Shown here piece by piece: positions 42,659 through 54,320 of a DNA stretch of 54,334 nucleotides. The position numbers and the translations under genes were made by a program. The number at the start of each line of letters is the position of its first letter. Positions within the stretch are counted from its first letter, which is position 1. The notes beneath the pieces are model-generated. The model saw nothing but the letters and a program-made list of their open reading frames with translations. It was not told the DNA's origin and made no database searches. This stretch comes from an uncultured delta proteobacterium (GTDB lineage Bacteria; Myxococcota_A; Polyangia; Haliangiales; Haliangiaceae): NCBI GenBank assembly GCA_900696455.1, contig CAADGB010000202.1, forward strand, positions 1 to 54,334. The letters run 5' to 3'.

Positions 42659-45600
42659 CTACAGCGCGACCGGCAGCCGCACCGAGAACGTCGCGCCCCG
42701 GCCCAGCGCGCTCTCGACCCAGATCGAGCCCCCGTGACGGCGCACGATCTCGCGGCACAGGTAGAGGCCGAGGCCGAGCCCGCCGCGGCGGGCGGCGCCC
42801 GCGCCCTGGGTGAACTTCTCGAAGAGCTGGGTCTGCAGCTCGGCGCTCATGCCGGGTCCGTGGTCGACGACGTCGACGCGGATGACCTCGCCGATCTCGT
42901 CGCCGGCCTCGGTGGGGATCCACGCCCGCGGGTCGGCCGGCGGGATGGGCGGCGCCACCGGATCGCCGGCGCGCACGGTCTCGCGGCGGACCCGGAGCTC
43001 GATCCGCCCGCCCTCGGGCGAGAACTTGACCGCGTTGCCGAGCAGGTTGGACACCACCTGCGCCAGGCGATCGGCGTTGCCCATGGCCGGACCGATGGGC
43101 TCGTCGAGCTCGAGCGCGATGCCCACCCGACGGGCGGCGGCCACGCGCGCGAAGCCGTGGGCGACGTCGGCCACCAGCTTGCCGACCTCGACCGGCGCCA
43201 TCGACCAGTCGATGTTGCCCGACTCGTGGCGGGCCAGCTCGAAGACGTTGTCGACCAGGCGCCGCAGGCGCTCGGCGTCGTGGCGGATGCGCCCGAAGAG
43301 CTCGGCCGGCGGCAGCGTGTCCCCGGCCAGCTCGGGCTCGCTGCCCATCTCGGAGTAGCCGAGGATGCCGGCGAGCGGGTTGCGGATCTCGTGGGCGAGG
43401 ATCGACATCAGCTCGGACGCCCGGTGGGCGTCGTCGAGCAGCCGGCCGTGATCGAGCGCCAGGGCGAGGGGCGCGGTCACCGCGTCGAGCTGGGCCAGAT
43501 CCAGGACGCGATCGTCGACGTCGGCGCCCAGGGAGTCGACGTAGACGATCCCGGCCAGCCGGCCGCGGGCGCGCAGGGGCGCGGCGTAGACCCGGCGCAG
43601 GCCCAGCGCGACCACGCTCGACTCGTCGCGCAGATCCTCGTCGAGGACGGCGTCGGCCACTGCCACCGCCTGGCCGCTGGCGGCGACCTTGCGCACGATC
43701 GTGCCCGACACCGCGGCGTCGTCGCGGGCGAAGGTGCGGGCGCCGGCGCGCAGCCGGCGCGCGCGCACCCGCGGCCGGCCCTGGCCGTCGAGGGTGAGGA
43801 CGAAGCCCCGAGAGCAGCCGGCGGCCGCCAGGACGCCGTCGAGCGCCAGGTCGATCGCGCGATCGGCGTCGCCGGCGGCGGCGGCGCGCGCCACCGCCGC
43901 GCTGTCGAGGTCGAGGCCACCCCGGATCTCGGCGACCGGCCCCAGCGCCCGGGCGAGCGCGCGCACCCGCTCCAGGTCCCAGCGCGCCCCCAGCCCCGCC
44001 AGCTCGGCCTCGGCGGCGGCGAGCTGGGCGCGAGCTTGGCCCAGGTCGCTGGTGGCCCGGGCCAGCTCGGCGGCCTCGAACGCGACCCGGGCCAGCTCGT
44101 AGCGCGCGCCCAGCCCGGCCAGCAGCTCGCGGGCGCGGGCCAGGAACCAGCCCGCCGACTCGTGGTCGCCCTGGCAGCGCAGCGCGGTCGCCGCCACCCG
44201 GTGCAGCACGCCCTCCTCGAAGCGGTTGCTGCCGCCCTTGGCGTCCCGCGCCGCCTCCAGCGCGCGCGACAGCGCCTCGTCGACCCGCCCCACCGTGAGG
44301 TCGAGCTCCGACAACCGGCGCCGCGCCTCGATCGCGTCGTCGCGGGCGCCGATCTGCTCGAACTCGGCCAGCGCGCGCTCGTAACGCTCGCGCGCCATCG
44401 CCAGCTCGCCGCCGCGGGCGTCGACCTCGCCGCGGTTGGCCTCGACCATCGCCGCCATGTGGCGGTGCCCCAGCTCCTCGGCCAGGGTGGCGGCGCGGCC
44501 GAAGGTGGCGCGGGCCTCGGCGAGCGCGCCGAGATCGCGCAGCAGCGAGCCCAGGTTGTTGAGCGCGTAGAGGGTCTCGAGGCGATCGCCCTGACGCTCG
44601 GTCTGCTGGCGGAACTGCTCCCACAGCCGCCGCGCGCGCGCCCAGTCGCCCTGGTAGTACGACGCCGCCGCCAGGTTGTTGAGCGAGCGCGCGCGCTGCA
44701 CCAGATCGCCGTGGCGCTCCGCCGCCGCCACCGCGCGCTCGAGCGCGGCCACCGCGCGCGCGTAGTCGCCGGCCTGGATCGCCGCGCGGCCGATCTCGTG
44801 CGAGATGCCGGCGTCGAGGCGCGGATCGCCGTCGGCGTCCGCCAGCGCGTCGTCGAGGATCGCGATCGCGCGCCGCGGATCGCCCTGGCTGGTGGCGACC
44901 GCCGCCGACAGCCGGCCCAGCTCGGCGGCGAGGCCGCGGCTGGCCGCCCGCCGCGCCAGGGCCAGGCCGATCGCGGCGTGCTCGGCGGCGGCGGCGAAGT
45001 CGCCCTTGTGGGTGAACAGCCAGCCGATGCGCAGGTGACTGCGCGCCTCGCGCTCGAGGTCGCCGAGGCGGCGGGCCAGGGCGAGGGCCGAGGTGGCGGC
45101 CTCGAGCGCGCGCGCGGTCTCCCCACGGCGGCGCTCGACCTCGGCGATCTCGAGCGCGAGCTCGATCTGCTCCGCCGGCGCCGCGCCGTCGCCCGCGAGG
45201 CGGAAGTGGTGGAGCGCGAGGTCGAGGTCGCCGTGCTGGGCCGCGAGCTCCGCCACCCGGCGGACCAGGACGTGGTGATCGACCGGGTCGGCCAGGGTCA
45301 GGGCGTCGGTGGCGTGCGCGAGCGCACCGCCGAGATCGCCGCCGCGCGCGGCCTCGTCGGCCGCGGCCAGGCACCAGCGCGCGGCCAGCGTGCCGTCACC
45401 GAGCGCGCGGTAGTGGCGGGCCAGCGCCGCCGCGGGCACGTCACCGCCCGCGGCCAGCCGGTCCTCGAGCGCGAGCGCGGCCCGTCGGTGGTACTCGAGC
45501 CGCGCCCCCGGCGTCAGCTCGCGGCCGAGGGCGTCCGCCAGCTCCTTGTGGGCGAAGCGGAAGCGGCCGGCCGCTGGATCCGCGGTGAGCACGCGGGCGG

Positions 45601-47599
45601 CGACGCCGTCGGCCAGGGCCGCCTCGAGATCGTCGAACGTGGGATCGATCGCGACCCGGCGCGAGCGCTCGTCGTCGCCGCTGGTCTCGGCCACCGGGAG
45701 CTGGGTCGAGACCGAGATGATGCCCTCGCTGAGCTCCTCGGGCACGCCGTCGGCGGCGGTCGCGGGCACCGGGGGCGCGGTGATGCCGAGGATCGCCGAC
45801 AGCACGTCGCGGTCGAAGCTGTCGCCGAGGACGGCGGCGGCGCGCAAGAGCGCGCGCGACGGCGGGGCCAGGGCCGACAGCCGCGCCATCGCGCCCTGGC
45901 GCGCCGCGGCCAGGAGCGGGACCACCACCTCGCGGCCGGTGATCCAGGCGCCGCCGACCCGGGCCAGGCTGCCGTTCTCGATCATCGCCTCGAGCGTCGC
46001 CAGCGCGTGCCCCGGGTTGCCGCCCGACACCCGCCGCAGCTCGTCGGCCAGGCGAGCGCCGACCTCGGCGCCGACCGCGGCCACCGCCAGGGCGAAGAAG
46101 CTCGACTGGCCGAGCGGCGCCAGCTCGTAGCGGCGGCCGCGGGCGGCGCCGGCCACCGCCTGCTCGAACGCGCCGCCGCCACCGCTGCCGCCGCCGGTGG
46201 GCGCGCGCCCGGGCGTGGCCGAGCGGCCGGCCGCCACCAGGAGCACCGCGGCGTCGGGCACCGCGCGCGCGAGGTAGGCGAGGACGTCGATCGTCGCCGG
46301 GGCGGCGGCGTCGAGGTCGTCGACGAGGATCGTGAGCGGCTGGGCCGAGCCCGCCGCCACCACCAGCTCGGCCACGGTCTCGGCCACGACCCAGCGTCCG
46401 GGGCCCTGCGGCGCCGGGGCCCCGGCGAGCAGCGCCGCCACGCCCGGGTGGGACGCCGCGGGGCCGCCGCGCGCCGACCACGCCTCGCCGGCCAGCGCCA
46501 GGAGCGTCCGCACCAGCTCGCGCACGCCCTCCCACGCCTGATCGCCGGCGCGCGCGCTCCAGCGCACGACCTGGGCCCCCTCGAGCTGGAGGCGGAGCGC
46601 CAGCTCGGCGCACAGCCGGGTCTTGCCGATGCCGGGCTCGCCCACCACCAGCACCGCGGCGCCCCGCCCCGCCCGCGCCTCGGCCCACGCCCGCTCCAGG
46701 TCGGCGAGCTCGTGCTCGCGCCCGAGGATCGTGCCGACCTCGATCGCCACCCGCGGCGAGCGCACCGACAGCCCGCGCGCACCGGGCAGGCGATGGTGGC
46801 CGAGCCCGTCGGCGATCGCGCGCCAGCGCTCGAGGACCTCGTCGGCGGTCTGCGGCCGGGCCCCGGGCGCGGGGTCGAGCAGCGCCATCATCAGCTCGGC
46901 GAGCGCCGGCGGCAGGTCGGGACGGAGTCGCCGCGGATCGGACGGCGCGCCCGCGCGTTGGGCCGCGACCACGGCGCGCGCGGTGGCGCCGGCGAACGGC
47001 CGCGCGCCCATCACGAGCTGCCACAGCACCACCCCGAACGAGTACAGGTCGGAGCGCGGATCGAGGCGCCCCGACCAGGCCTCGGGCGCGGCGTGGCCGA
47101 TCGTGCCGCGCGCCGTCGGGCCGCTGGGATCGGCCAGCGGCGCCGCCAGCCCGAAGTCGACGAGGCGCGCCGCCCGGTCGGGCGCGCTCTCCAGCACCGC
47201 GCCGTCGACCAGGATGTTCGACGGCTTGATGTCGGCGTGGACCATGCCGCCGGCGTGGACCGCGGACAGGGCGTCGAGCACGCCGCCCAGGAGCGCGAAG
47301 CAGCGCCGGCCGGTCGCCGGGGTCGCCGCCTCCAGCAGGCTGGGGCCGGCGACCAGCTCCATCGTGAAGTACTCGTGGCCGGCGTCGGTGAGCCCGTAGT
47401 CGAGCACCGACACCACGTTGGGGTGGCGGAGCCGGGCCAGGGCGACGAACTCGCCGCGCAGGTTGGTGCCGGTGCGCGGCCGCGGCATGATCTTGAGCGC
47501 GACCTCGCGCCCGGTGACGCGATCGAGCGCACGGTGGACCACGCCGACCGAGCCGGCGCCGAGCCGCTCGATCAGCCGGTAGCGCTCGGCCGGTCGCAT
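42659..47599 (-). CDS. giant hybrid Ser/Thr kinase - AAA ATPase - TPR - GAF - histidine kinase
   Basis: 1646 residues. In order: Hanks-type kinase (Gly loop LGAGSVGVVH, Lys36, H121-A-D123-x-K125-x2-N128, D148-F-G); AAA/STAND-type ATPase (GEPGIGKTRL, then LTILVDDLDAA); about a dozen TPR-like helical repeats; a GAF domain; and a histidine kinase with H-box AHEIRNPLAGILGY (about residue 1400), N-box LLGNAVKFSPEGG and G-boxes DHGPGM and GGLGLGLYL. The usual HRD is HAD here, which keeps the catalytic Asp. Cytoplasmic; no membrane segment. This layout is typical of myxobacteria. It lies 85 bases after a sigma-54 response regulator gene, the probable phosphorylation partner. Confidence 0.9.
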   Translation of the reverse strand: MRPAERYRLIERLGAGSVGVVHRALDRVTGREVALKIMPRPRTGTNLRGEFVALARLRHPNVVSVLDYGLTDAGHEYFTMELVAGPSLLEAATPATGRRCFALLGGVLDALSAVHAGGMVHADIKPSNILVDGAVLESAPDRAARLVDFGLAAPLADPSGPTARGTIGHAAPEAWSGRLDPRSDLYSFGVVLWQLVMGARPFAGATARAVVAAQRAGAPSDPRRLRPDLPPALAELMMALLDPAPGARPQTADEVLERWRAIADGLGHHRLPGARGLSVRSPRVAIEVGTILGREHELADLERAWAEARAGRGAAVLVVGEPGIGKTRLCAELALRLQLEGAQVVRWSARAGDQAWEGVRELVRTLLALAGEAWSARGGPAASHPGVAALLAGAPAPQGPGRWVVAETVAELVVAAGSAQPLTILVDDLDAAAPATIDVLAYLARAVPDAAVLLVAAGRSATPGRAPTGGGSGGGGAFEQAVAGAARGRRYELAPLGQSSFFALAVAAVGAEVGARLADELRRVSGGNPGHALATLEAMIENGSLARVGGAWITGREVVVPLLAAARQGAMARLSALAPPSRALLRAAAVLGDSFDRDVLSAILGITAPPVPATAADGVPEELSEGIISVSTQLPVAETSGDDERSRRVAIDPTFDDLEAALADGVAARVLTADPAAGRFRFAHKELADALGRELTPGARLEYHRRAALALEDRLAAGGDVPAAALARHYRALGDGTLAARWCLAAADEAARGGDLGGALAHATDALTLADPVDHHVLVRRVAELAAQHGDLDLALHHFRLAGDGAAPAEQIELALEIAEVERRRGETARALEAATSALALARRLGDLEREARSHLRIGWLFTHKGDFAAAAEHAAIGLALARRAASRGLAAELGRLSAAVATSQGDPRRAIAILDDALADADGDPRLDAGISHEIGRAAIQAGDYARAVAALERAVAAAERHGDLVQRARSLNNLAAASYYQGDWARARRLWEQFRQQTERQGDRLETLYALNNLGSLLRDLGALAEARATFGRAATLAEELGHRHMAAMVEANRGEVDARGGELAMARERYERALAEFEQIGARDDAIEARRRLSELDLTVGRVDEALSRALEAARDAKGGSNRFEEGVLHRVAATALRCQGDHESAGWFLARARELLAGLGARYELARVAFEAAELARATSDLGQARAQLAAAEAELAGLGARWDLERVRALARALGPVAEIRGGLDLDSAAVARAAAAGDADRAIDLALDGVLAAAGCSRGFVLTLDGQGRPRVRARRLRAGARTFARDDAAVSGTIVRKVAASGQAVAVADAVLDEDLRDESSVVALGLRRVYAAPLRARGRLAGIVYVDSLGADVDDRVLDLAQLDAVTAPLALALDHGRLLDDAHRASELMSILAHEIRNPLAGILGYSEMGSEPELAGDTLPPAELFGRIRHDAERLRRLVDNVFELARHESGNIDWSMAPVEVGKLVADVAHGFARVAAARRVGIALELDEPIGPAMGNADRLAQVVSNLLGNAVKFSPEGGRIELRVRRETVRAGDPVAPPIPPADPRAWIPTEAGDEIGEVIRVDVVDHGPGMSAELQTQLFEKFTQGAGAARRGGLGLGLYLCREIVRRHGGSIWVESALGRGATFSVRLPVAL

Positions 47600-47684
47600 C
47601 CCGCACGATCATCGTCGGCGGTGCCCGCGCCGCGCAAGCGCGCCGGTCCGGCATCTACGCGCCGGCCGGCAACGGTACGTGCCG

Positions 47685-49060
<1,376 letters not shown>

Positions 49061-49061
<1 letters not shown>

Positions 49062-50059
49062 TACCAGTCCCTGTCGAGGTCCCCGCGTCCGGCGCCGCGC
49101 GAGCGCTTGCCGCGCACCTGGTTGCGGCGCTGCTGCCGCGACATCGCCTCGAGGTCCTCGAACTTCGACTCGTCGCTGGAGTCGGGAGTGTCGTACCGGG
49201 TGTCGTCGCGGGGCCAGCGCGGCTGCGGCCGGCCCTGGCCCGGCTGCGGCTGCCCCTGCCCCTGCCCCTGGCCCGGCGGCGGCTGTGGCTGCCCCTGCCC
49301 CTGACCTTGCTGCGGCGGTCCCTGCGGAGGCTGCCCCTGCCCCTGGCCCTGCTGCCCTTGCTGGCCCTGCTGGCCCTGTTGCCCTTGCTGGCCCGGTTGC
49401 CCTTGCTGGCCCTGCTCCCCTTGCTGGCCCTGCTGCCCTTGCTGGCCCTGCTGCCCTTGCTGCGGCCCCTGGCCCTGCCCCGGCTGCGGCTGGCCCTGCC
49501 CCTGCGCGCCCCCTTGCTGCTGCTGCTGTCGCTGCTCCTCCTCGCGCTCGCGCTGGCGCAGCGCCAGCTCGAGGTTCACCCTCGCGCTCTCGAGCCGCGG
49601 ATCCGCGCGCAGGGCGTCCTTGTAGGCCTCGATCGCCGGCTCGAGCTGCTGCTGCTTCATCAGCAGGTTGCCGCGGTTGTAGTGCGCCTTGCCGCGGATG
49701 GACGGATCCCGCGCCGTGGTCGCCGCCTTGCCGAGATGGTCCATGGCCTCGGCCCGCAGCCGCTCGCGCTCGGCGGGGGTCTGGCCCTCGCCCTCGGCCC
49801 AGGCCAGCTTGGCGGTGCCGAGGTCGTACTCGAGGCCGGCGGCGTCGACGCCGCCCTTCCTCGCGCGCTCGTACGCGGCCAGGGCGTCGGCGTAGCGCCG
49901 CTCGGCGTACGCGCGGTTGCCGGCGGCGACGTCGGGATCGTCACGCCACAGCGGCTCCCACCCGGCCAGCGGCACCAGGAGCGCGAGGAACAGCCCGCGG
50001 CGCAGGAGGGCGCGCACGGCTCGATCCTGCCACGCCCCGACCGCCGGCGCACGGTCCAT
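49061..50059 (-). CDS. BatC-like TPR protein with a Gln/Gly repeat tail
   Basis: 332 residues. N-terminal hydrophobic segment (signal or anchor), TPR units (AAGNRAYAERRYADALAAYERA, GKAHYNRGNLLMKQQQLEPAIEAYKDAL), then a Gln/Gly/Pro low-complexity region of about 100 residues and a charged end. In Bat operons BatC supplies periplasmic TPRs that interact with the von Willebrand proteins. ATG overlaps the batB stop by one base. Confidence 0.82.
49200..49525 (-). repeat. low-complexity Gln-Gly repeat region within the TPR gene
   Basis: Imperfect tandem units of roughly 9 and 18 bases built on TTGCTGGCCCTG/CTGCCC. They encode QGQ/QQG/PGQ blocks on the minus strand. It is coding, irregular and without spacers, so not CRISPR. 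Confidence 0.85.
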
Positions 50060-51246
50060 CAGCGCACCTCCGCGCCGCGCCGCGGCGCCTCGGGGTAGCG
50101 CACGCGGCGTCGGGTGCCGATGCAGGCCTCGATCACCAGCAGGAGGAAGCCGGGGAAGAGGAGGAAGTGGTACAGCTCCTCCATCACCCGCTCCTCGCGC
50201 CGCGACAGCGCGCCGCGCTTGAGGGTCGCGAGGGCGGCCACCAGCTCGCGCACGTCGGTCTCGCCGACGCCGATCTCGAAGTAGCGCGCGGCCGAGCCCC
50301 CGGCCTCGGCCAGGAGGCGCAGCGAGGCGCTGTCGAGGCGAGAGACGACCTCGTTGCCGTCGCGACCGTACTTCTTGCCGCTGGGTCGGCCCTGATGGTC
50401 GATCTCCGGCACCGCGCCGCCGCCGGCCGTGCCGACGCCGATCACCATCACCGTGACGCCGAGCTTGACGGCGCGCCGCACCTCCTCGAGCGGGCGCAGC
50501 CCCTCCTCGCCGTCGCCGAGCCCGTCGGCGCCGTCGGTGACCAGGAGGACGACCTTGGCCCGCTCCTCGAGCTCGACCTCGGGAGCCCGCTCCGGCAGGT
50601 CCTCGTCGACCTCGCCCGGCAGCGGGTCGCCGCCGCGCCCCCGCCCGCCGGCGCCGGCGCAGTCGTCGCTCCAGCGATCCTGGACGTCGGGACGCAGGAG
50701 GCAGATCGCGACCTTGAGCGCCTCGGCGAGATCGGAGCCCGGCGGCAGATCGGCCGGCCCCAGGTCCGCCAGGAACTGGCGGGCCACCGCCTTGTCGTCG
50801 GTGAGCGGGAAGTGGGCCGCCGCCGCCGCGAACACCATGGGCGCGACGCGGTCGCCGGGGAGGGCGTCGAGCAGCCGGCCGATCTCGGCGCGCGCCCGCT
50901 CGAGGCGGGGCTGACCGACGTCGTCGACGAGCATCGACTTCGACACGTCGAGGGCGACGACCAGATCGAGCCCCTCGCTGCCCCGCTGCTGGTGGCCGGG
51001 GAGCTGCGGGCGCGCGGCGGCCAGCACGATCAGCGCGACCCCGACGGCGAACAGCACGCGCTTGACGCGCCGCCGCGCCGGCGACACCGAGGCCAGGAGG
51101 CGCTGCACCACCGCCGGCTCGCCGAGGCGGCCGAGGAGCACGCGGCGGCGCGCCCGATCGGCGAGCGCGAGCAGCGCGATCGCGACCGGCACCGCCGCCG
51201 CCAGGCCGACCAGCACCGGCGTCTCGAAGGTCAGGTCCTCGATCAC
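50059..51246 (-). CDS. BatB-like von Willebrand factor A membrane protein
   Basis: 395 residues from GTG 51246 (GTGA overlap). Two N-terminal membrane segments, a VWA domain with a MIDAS motif DVSKS (in VVALDVSKSML), TDGADG for the third metal-contact region, and a C-terminal membrane helix (HFLLFPGFLLLVIEACIG). An insert of about 40 acidic/Gly-rich residues with DRWSDDCAG interrupts the VWA domain. Second VWA gene of the operon, as in BatA-BatB pairs. Confidence 0.85.
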   Translation of the reverse strand: MIEDLTFETPVLVGLAAAVPVAIALLALADRARRRVLLGRLGEPAVVQRLLASVSPARRRVKRVLFAVGVALIVLAAARPQLPGHQQRGSEGLDLVVALDVSKSMLVDDVGQPRLERARAEIGRLLDALPGDRVAPMVFAAAAAHFPLTDDKAVARQFLADLGPADLPPGSDLAEALKVAICLLRPDVQDRWSDDCAGAGGRGRGGDPLPGEVDEDLPERAPEVELEERAKVVLLVTDGADGLGDGEEGLRPLEEVRRAVKLGVTVMVIGVGTAGGGAVPEIDHQGRPSGKKYGRDGNEVVSRLDSASLRLLAEAGGSAARYFEIGVGETDVRELVAALATLKRGALSRREERVMEELYHFLLFPGFLLLVIEACIGTRRRVRYPEAPRRGAEVR

Positions 51247-52298
51247 GGGAACCTCCGGAAGCGGGTCGCCGACAGCAGCAGCTCGGTGAGGAGCAGCCCG
51301 ACCGCCAGCCCGACCAGCGGCACGAACAGCTCCTGGTCCTTCTTGCGCTCCTCCTTGCGCCGCCGGGTCTTGTCGAGCGTCTTGCGCATCTCGGCGAAGC
51401 TGTCGCGCAGCGCGGTCCAGTCGGTGGCCTTGAAGAACTTGCCGCCGGTGACGTCGGCGATGTTGCGCAGGGTCGCCGGGTTGACCGAGCTGCCCCAGGT
51501 CGAGTCGGCGCCGACCAGGACCGTGAAGACCTTGACCCCGGCGGCCCGCGCCGCCTCCGCCGCCTGCTGCGGGGTCATCTGGGTCGAGACGTTGTTGTCG
51601 CCGTCGGAGAGCAGGATCACGACCTTCGACTTCGCGTCGGAGCGACGCAGGTAGGCCAGGCCCATGCCCAGGCCGTCGCCGATCGCCGTGCCCAGGGACG
51701 GGATGTCGTCCATCTTGAGATCGGCCACCACCCGATCGAACAGGTCCATGTCGAGGGTGAGCGGGCACTGCAGCATCGCGTACTGGCCGAACAGCACCAG
51801 GCCGAGGCGGTCGCCCTGCCGCTGCGCGGCGAAGCGGCGGATCACGCGCTGGGCGGCGTCGAGGCGGTCGCGCCGCAGATCGGTCTCCTCCATCGACTTC
51901 GACAGGTCGAGGACGATCATGATGTCCACCGAGTCGGTCTCGGTGACCACCGTGCGATAGGTCTGGGGCCGGGCCAGGCCGACCACGATCACGGCGATCG
52001 CGACCAGGCGCAGCACCGCCGGCAGGGCGGCGAGGTGGGTGACGAGGCCGGGTCCGGCGAGCCGGAGGTCGGCGACGCGCGGAAACGCCAGGGTCGCGCC
52101 GCGCTCGCGGCGGAGATGGAACAGCACCCAGGCCAGGAGCGGCACCGCGGCCAGGAGCACCAGCGCCGCCGGGTTCTGCCAGTCCAGCTCGCGCCGGCGC
52201 TCGGCGTCCTCGAGGTAGGTGTCGATGCCGATCGCGATCGGGCCGCCGATCAGCACCAGCAGGACGTACGGGAACAGCGCGCGCAGCACCCTACCCAT
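51243..52298 (-). CDS. BatA-like von Willebrand factor A membrane protein
   Basis: 351 residues. N-terminal helix (ALFPYVLLVLIGGPIAIGI), a second helix (PAALVLLAAVPLLAWVLF), a VWA domain with the MIDAS DLSKSMEETD, SLGTAIGDGLGMG and LLSDGDNN, and a C-terminal membrane segment. The R-RPQTYRTV stretch before the VWA domain is typical of BatA. Overlaps batD-like by 8 bases and batB by 4. Confidence 0.88.
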   Translation of the reverse strand: MGRVLRALFPYVLLVLIGGPIAIGIDTYLEDAERRRELDWQNPAALVLLAAVPLLAWVLFHLRRERGATLAFPRVADLRLAGPGLVTHLAALPAVLRLVAIAVIVVGLARPQTYRTVVTETDSVDIMIVLDLSKSMEETDLRRDRLDAAQRVIRRFAAQRQGDRLGLVLFGQYAMLQCPLTLDMDLFDRVVADLKMDDIPSLGTAIGDGLGMGLAYLRRSDAKSKVVILLSDGDNNVSTQMTPQQAAEAARAAGVKVFTVLVGADSTWGSSVNPATLRNIADVTGGKFFKATDWTALRDSFAEMRKTLDKTRRRKEERKKDQELFVPLVGLAVGLLLTELLLSATRFRRFP

Positions 52299-53436
52299 CG
52301 CGCACCTCCGCTCCCGCCGCGGGCACACCCGCCGCCGCCGCCGCCGTCTCCGCCGCCGCCTCCGCCTTCGCCTTCGCCGCCTCCGCCGCCGCGGCGGCGG
52401 CCGGCGCGGCCGCGGCGATGACGAGCTCCCGGGCCGAGCCCAGGTCGCCCCGGGCGGCGGCTGGCGCCGGCCGCTCGGCGGCGTACTTGACCAGGTCGCA
52501 GCGCGCGAACCAGCGCCGGGCCAGCCCGTGCGTCGCCGGCGGCATCGGCCGGGCCAGGGCCCGCAGGAGCTCGTCGCTGGTGCGATCGACGGTGGCCACC
52601 CCGAACTGCTCGCCGCAGAAGCCGCGCACGATCTCGACCATCTCCTCGTAGCCGGCCCGCGGATCGGTCCCCAGCGTCCCGGCGCGCTCGAGCGCCGCCA
52701 GCGCCGCCAGCGCCCGCTCCGCCGGCCCGCCCAGCGCGACGGTCACCGCCGCCGGCCGGACCGGCACCACGGTCGGCGCGAGCACGCGGCGGCGCCGCCG
52801 CAGCCGCCACGCCACGAGCGCGACCGCCAGCGCCGCCAGCCCGACCGCGGCGGCCAGGGGCAGGCGCCAGTCGCGGCTCCGCAGCGCCACCGGCGGGGTG
52901 TCGGCGAGGAGCGCGGTCTTGTCGTCGACGTCGCCGAGGCTGCCGTGGACCTCGATGGGGACGGTGTTGGTGACCACCCACGACTGCTGGCCGCCGGCGG
53001 TGTAGCCGACGGGGATGGGCGGGATGCGGAGGTCGCCCAGCTCCCAGGCGCGGAGCTGGACCTGGTAGGTGCGCTTGCGCGTGCCGTCGCTGCGCCGCTC
53101 GTCGCTCGAGGTGCGGCGGGTCTCCTCGAAGTAGGGCGCGAGCTCGAGCGTCGCCGGCAGGTTGACCGTGACCTTCTCGTCGTAGATCACCTCGACGAAC
53201 AGGGTCAGGGTGTCGCCGAGGCGGACCCGGCTGGGGGCGGCGGCGGCCGAGGTCTGGGGCCGGGCCAGGCCCGCGAGGTCGGGGCCGTCGACGATCAGCG
53301 GCCCGGCGTCGGGGGCCCCGCCGTCGGCCGGCCCGGCGTCGACGTAAGGCCCGGGCTGGGCGGCGACCACGGCGGCGGCCGCCGCGACCAGCGCCGCGAC
53401 CCCGAGGGTCGTGACCGTGCGCCGCGCCCGCGTCAT
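52291..53436 (-). CDS. BatD-like membrane protein
   Basis: 381 residues from ATG 53436 (ATGA overlap with the DUF58 gene). Sec signal (AAAAVVAA), a beta-sandwich ectodomain (SRVRLGDTLTLFVEVIYDEKV, YQVQLRAWELGDLRIPPIPV) of the BatD/oxygen-tolerance type, one membrane helix (AAAVGLAALAVALVAWRL) and a helical cytoplasmic C-terminus with an Ala/Lys/Glu-rich tail. BatD normally has the ectodomain and helix; the extended cytoplasmic portion is a variant. Confidence 0.75.
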   Translation of the reverse strand: MTRARRTVTTLGVAALVAAAAAVVAAQPGPYVDAGPADGGAPDAGPLIVDGPDLAGLARPQTSAAAAPSRVRLGDTLTLFVEVIYDEKVTVNLPATLELAPYFEETRRTSSDERRSDGTRKRTYQVQLRAWELGDLRIPPIPVGYTAGGQQSWVVTNTVPIEVHGSLGDVDDKTALLADTPPVALRSRDWRLPLAAAVGLAALAVALVAWRLRRRRRVLAPTVVPVRPAAVTVALGGPAERALAALAALERAGTLGTDPRAGYEEMVEIVRGFCGEQFGVATVDRTSDELLRALARPMPPATHGLARRWFARCDLVKYAAERPAPAAARGDLGSARELVIAAAAPAAAAAAEAAKAKAEAAAETAAAAAGVPAAGAEVRDG

Positions 53437-54320
53437 CCGTGGGCCAGGCGGCGGGCGCGGGCGCGGAAGAACGCCACCAGCGCGTCGATGTAGGGGCGAT
53501 CGGTGCGGACCTCGACCACGTCCAGGTTCATGCGCCGCAGGGCGGCGTCGCGGCGCTCGCGCTCGACCTCGAGGCGGCGGCGGTAGTCGCGGACCGTGAA
53601 GCCGCTGGCGTCGAACTCGAGGACCTCGCCGCTCTCCAGGTCCTCGACCGCGATCAGGCCGACGTCGGGCAAGGTCAGCTCGACCGGATCCGACACCACC
53701 ACCGGGACCAGCTCGTGGCGCTGCGCCGCCACCCGCATCGCCCGCTCCCACCCCGCGGACAGGAAGTCGCTGACGAAGAACACGACCGAGCGCCGGCGCG
53801 CGATCTTGCCGAGGAAGTCGAGCCCGGCCTCGAGATCGGTGCCCCTCGACTGGGGCTCGAAGGCCAGGATCTCGCCGATCACGCGCAGCACGTGGCGACG
53901 CCCCTTCTTGGGCGGGACGAAGCGCTCGACCCGATCGGTGAGCAGGTAGAGCCCGACCCGGTCGTTGTTCTTGATCGCGGAGAACGCGACCACCGCCGCC
54001 AGCTCGGCGGCGATCTGGCGCTTCGACGCCGACACCGTGCCGAAGAACATCGACGCGCTCATGTCGATGACCAGGTTGACGGTGCGGTCGCGCTCCTCGA
54101 CGAACTGCTTGACGTGGGCGACGTTCATGCGCGCGCTGACGTTCCAGTCGATCGCGCGCACGTCGTCCCCCGGGTAGTACTGGCGGACGTCGGAGAAGAT
54201 GAGGCCGCGGCCCTTGAACACCGAGTGGTACTGTCCGGCCAGCCGCTCGTCGACGAGGCGCCGGGCGACGATCTCGATCTTCTTGGCCTTGCGGAACAGC
54301 TCGCTGGCGGCGATGGGCAT
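53433..54320 (-). CDS. DUF58 protein of the MoxR-Bat module
   Basis: 295 residues. The family signature (VFKGRGLIFSDVRQYYPGDDVRAIDWNV) is present, with a degenerate VWA-like fold (VNLVIDMSASM, VVFFVSDFLSAG). DUF58 proteins are encoded after a MoxR AAA+ ATPase and before the VWA genes; the MoxR gene is expected just outside the right edge. Most upstream operon member seen here. Confidence 0.9.
   Translation of the reverse strand: MPIAASELFRKAKKIEIVARRLVDERLAGQYHSVFKGRGLIFSDVRQYYPGDDVRAIDWNVSARMNVAHVKQFVEERDRTVNLVIDMSASMFFGTVSASKRQIAAELAAVVAFSAIKNNDRVGLYLLTDRVERFVPPKKGRRHVLRVIGEILAFEPQSRGTDLEAGLDFLGKIARRRSVVFFVSDFLSAGWERAMRVAAQRHELVPVVVSDPVELTLPDVGLIAVEDLESGEVLEFDASGFTVRDYRRRLEVERERRDAALRRMNLDVVEVRTDRPYIDALVAFFRARARRLAHG

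Noticed and set aside
49200-49525. CRISPR-like repeats
   Set aside because: Units are short, irregular and in frame in a Gln/Gly-rich protein; no spacers.
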